The position numbers and the translations under genes are program-made. Shown piece by piece: positions 5,826 through 7,181 of a stretch of 7,181 nt of DNA (positions are counted from its first letter, which is position 1; each line of letters starts with the position of its first letter). Under the pieces are notes generated by a model. That model saw nothing but the letters and a program-made list of their open reading frames with translations. It did no database searches and was not told the DNA's origin. Location of the stretch: assembly GCA_017615515.1 (NCBI GenBank), contig JAFZZX010000156.1, forward strand, positions 1 to 7,181. The letters are read 5' to 3'. Source of the stretch: Clostridia bacterium (GTDB lineage: Bacteria > Bacillota > Clostridia > Christensenellales > CAG-1252).

Positions 5826-6590
5826 ATGTTCGTCGTCTTGAAGAGGAAACAAATCCTTCGCGCCCTGATCGCTACCGTGGTTTTCATCGCTTGCGCCGTC
5901 TGTCTGTCCTTTGCCGACGTCAGCCGCACGGTGTTTGCGAGGAGTGAGCGGAAACTCCCCGTCTATCGGGTGAACGTCGGCGAGGAGAAGGTCGTCGCGA
6001 TCTCCTTTGATGCCGCTTGGGGCGCGGATAAAACGAGAAAAATCGTCGAAACTCTGCAAGAGCGCAACCTGAAAGCCACGTTCTTCCTCGTCGGATTCTG
6101 GGTAGACGCCTATAAGGGCGAGGTCGCCTTCCTTGCGGATAGCGGTATGGAGATCGGCAATCACAGCAAGACCCACTTGCATATGACGACCATCGGGGCG
6201 GAGAAGATCAAGGAAGAGGTGGAATACGTGAATACCGCCGTTCGCACCTTGACCGGGCTGACGCCTCGCGTCTTCCGCGCGCCGTTTGGGGAATACGACG
6301 ACAGACTGATCTCCGCCGTCGAGAGCGCGGGCATGATCCCGATCCAATGGGACGTCGACAGCCTGGACTGGAAGGGGATCTCGGCGGAAGAGATCACCGA
6401 GAGAGTGGTCGGCAAGGTCACGAACGGGTCGATCATTCTGTGTCACAACAACAGCGACCATATTCTCGAGGCGCTCCCCGTGATCCTCGACGAACTGACG
6501 GCGAAAGGGTACCGCTTCGTTACGGTCGGCGAACTGGTCTACTCGGAGAACTACACGATAGATGCACAAGGCGTGCAACGTAAAAACTGA
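5826..6590 (+). CDS. PdaB-like polysaccharide deacetylase (NodB/CE4 domain), membrane-anchored
   Basis: This 254-residue protein has an N-terminal membrane segment (about 11-30, after KRK) and a NodB homology domain from about 55 to 238, so it should act outside the membrane on cell-wall or spore-wall glycan. CE4 motifs in order are SFDAAWG (60-66), GNHSKTH with His113 and His117, RAPFGEY (151-157), DVDSLDW (176-182) and IILCHNN with His207. It most resembles the PdaB-type proteins of spore formers. The first motif keeps the presumed catalytic Asp62, but the adjacent metal-ligand Asp of the classical TFDDG is Ala63. This is common in the FDAAWG subgroup and leaves activity uncertain. The start is set by GAGGTGA (5816-5822). 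The gene is followed after 12 bases by an SSB-like gene, probably in one operon. The family is secure; the spore link is inferred from similarity. Confidence 0.9.
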   Translation: MFVVLKRKQILRALIATVVFIACAVCLSFADVSRTVFARSERKLPVYRVNVGEEKVVAISFDAAWGADKTRKIVETLQERNLKATFFLVGFWVDAYKGEVAFLADSGMEIGNHSKTHLHMTTIGAEKIKEEVEYVNTAVRTLTGLTPRVFRAPFGEYDDRLISAVESAGMIPIQWDVDSLDWKGISAEEITERVVGKVTNGSIILCHNNSDHILEALPVILDELTAKGYRFVTVGELVYSENYTIDAQGVQRKN

Positions 6591-6602
6591 AAGGAGAGCA
6601 TT

Positions 6603-7181
6603 ATGAATTACGAGGAAATGAATAATAACAGAGTCACGTTATCGGGAAGAGTTGCCGAAGAGGCGAGATTCAGCCACGAAGTATTCGGCGAAGGATTTTA
6701 CGAGATCAAGCTCGAAGTGCCCAGGCTTTCGGCGCAGACCGATCTCCTGCCCGTCACGGTGTCGGAGCGATTGATCCAGAGCCACGACGTCTCGGTCGGC
6801 GCGATGCTGTCCCTCGTCGGGCAATTCCGCAGTTACAATAAGATCGAGAAGGAACGTAGCCGCCTGATGCTGACGGTCTTCGCCCGAGATATCCTCGAAT
6901 ATGACCAAGAGATCAACCCGAACGTCATCGAGCTGCAAGGTTACATTTGCAAGCAACCCCTTTATCGCACCACCCCCTTTAAGCGCGAGATATGCGACCT
7001 CTTGATCGCCGTCAATCGCGCCTATAATAAGTCCGATTATATCCCATGTATCGCTTGGGGCAGGAACGCACGCTACGTCAACGGGCTCATGGTCGGATCG
7101 CACGTATCGGTGCAGGGCAGGATCCAGAGCAGGGAATATCAAAAGATGACCGAGGACGGAACGCAGGTCACCAAGACCGCC
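6603..7181 (+). CDS. Two-OB-fold SSB-like single-stranded DNA-binding protein, 3' end outside window
   Basis: The frame is open from ATG 6603 to the right edge (193 codons) and is cut there. A Shine-Dalgarno AAGGAG (6591-6596) with a six-base spacer sets the start, 12 bases after the deacetylase stop. Two OB-like domains follow each other. Residues 8-100 form a divergent one (NRVTLSGRVAEE, FSHEVFGEGFYEIKLEVPRLS, LPVTVSERL, SLVGQFRSYNK). Residues 107 onward form a recognisable SSB domain (IELQGYI, YRTTPFKREICDLLIAVNR, SDYIPCIAWGRNARYV, VQGRIQSREY), with the GR-x-QSR-x-Y strand typical of SSB. I know this duplicated architecture from Clostridia, where it occurs alongside the ordinary ssb. Its likely role is binding single-stranded DNA, but its specific job is unknown. 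The missing part should be the last strand and a short tail. It might be annotated elsewhere as a PriB-like or SSB protein. Confidence 0.88.
   Translation, partial: MNYEEMNNNRVTLSGRVAEEARFSHEVFGEGFYEIKLEVPRLSAQTDLLPVTVSERLIQSHDVSVGAMLSLVGQFRSYNKIEKERSRLMLTVFARDILEYDQEINPNVIELQGYICKQPLYRTTPFKREICDLLIAVNRAYNKSDYIPCIAWGRNARYVNGLMVGSHVSVQGRIQSREYQKMTEDGTQVTKTA

Noticed and set aside
5631..6578. 315-codon minus-strand open frame opposite the deacetylase, with internal ATG at 5689 preceded by GGTGG
   Set aside because: It overlaps the whole deacetylase and its antisense product is low-complexity and unrecognised. The small internal ATG and SD-like sequence lead into only about 20 codons antisense to the ygiQ end.
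6639..7142. Minus-strand open frame at the right edge
   Set aside because: It is antisense to the SSB-like gene, which has clear OB-fold motifs and a Shine-Dalgarno sequence.

Overview
The window looks like chromosomal housekeeping DNA from a moderately GC-rich bacterium of the class Clostridia (Bacillota), perhaps an uncultured gut-type lineage. Three things point there: the obg / yhbY / nadD / yqeK / rsfS neighbourhood, a PdaB-type polysaccharide deacetylase with an FDAAWG motif, and a two-OB-fold SSB-like protein of a kind I associate with Clostridia. The placement is inferred from gene content and protein style, not from a marker search.

Layout. Positions 1-992 hold the 3' part of obg (cut by the left edge) and yhbY, translationally close on the + strand. 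Positions 993-1760 hold a minus-strand four-helix membrane protein of unknown function, whose stop codon directly abuts that of yhbY. A 79-base divergent gap contains the nadD promoter. Positions 1840-3705 hold a second + strand unit: a NadD-YqeK fusion, rsfS and a small secreted or anchored hypothetical protein, closed by an intrinsic terminator at 3711-3735. ygiQ (3781-5658) is a one-gene unit with its own promoter and terminator (5699-5733). Positions 5826-7181 hold a polysaccharide deacetylase followed after 12 bases by an SSB-like gene cut by the right edge.

How the genes work together. Obg, YhbY and RsfS all act on the large ribosomal subunit (assembly, or silencing in slow growth). NadD-YqeK joins NAD synthesis to Ap4A removal. 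The grouping links ribosome maturation with nucleotide status, a pairing conserved across Bacillota. The deacetylase and the SSB-like gene form a separate short operon without an obvious shared function.

The most notable signal is regulatory. Both clear promoters, for nadD-yqeK and ygiQ, have a perfect TATAAT exactly six bases before the start ATG, with a -35-like TTG hexamer 17 bases further upstream. The predicted +1 is therefore the A of the start codon, and neither gene has a Shine-Dalgarno sequence. The four other + strand genes whose start regions lie in the window with identified functions (yhbY, rsfS, the deacetylase, the SSB-like gene) have good Shine-Dalgarno sequences. This suggests leaderless transcripts at the heads of some operons and SD-led initiation elsewhere. 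No CRISPR array, tRNA, rRNA, insertion sequence or phage gene was seen.
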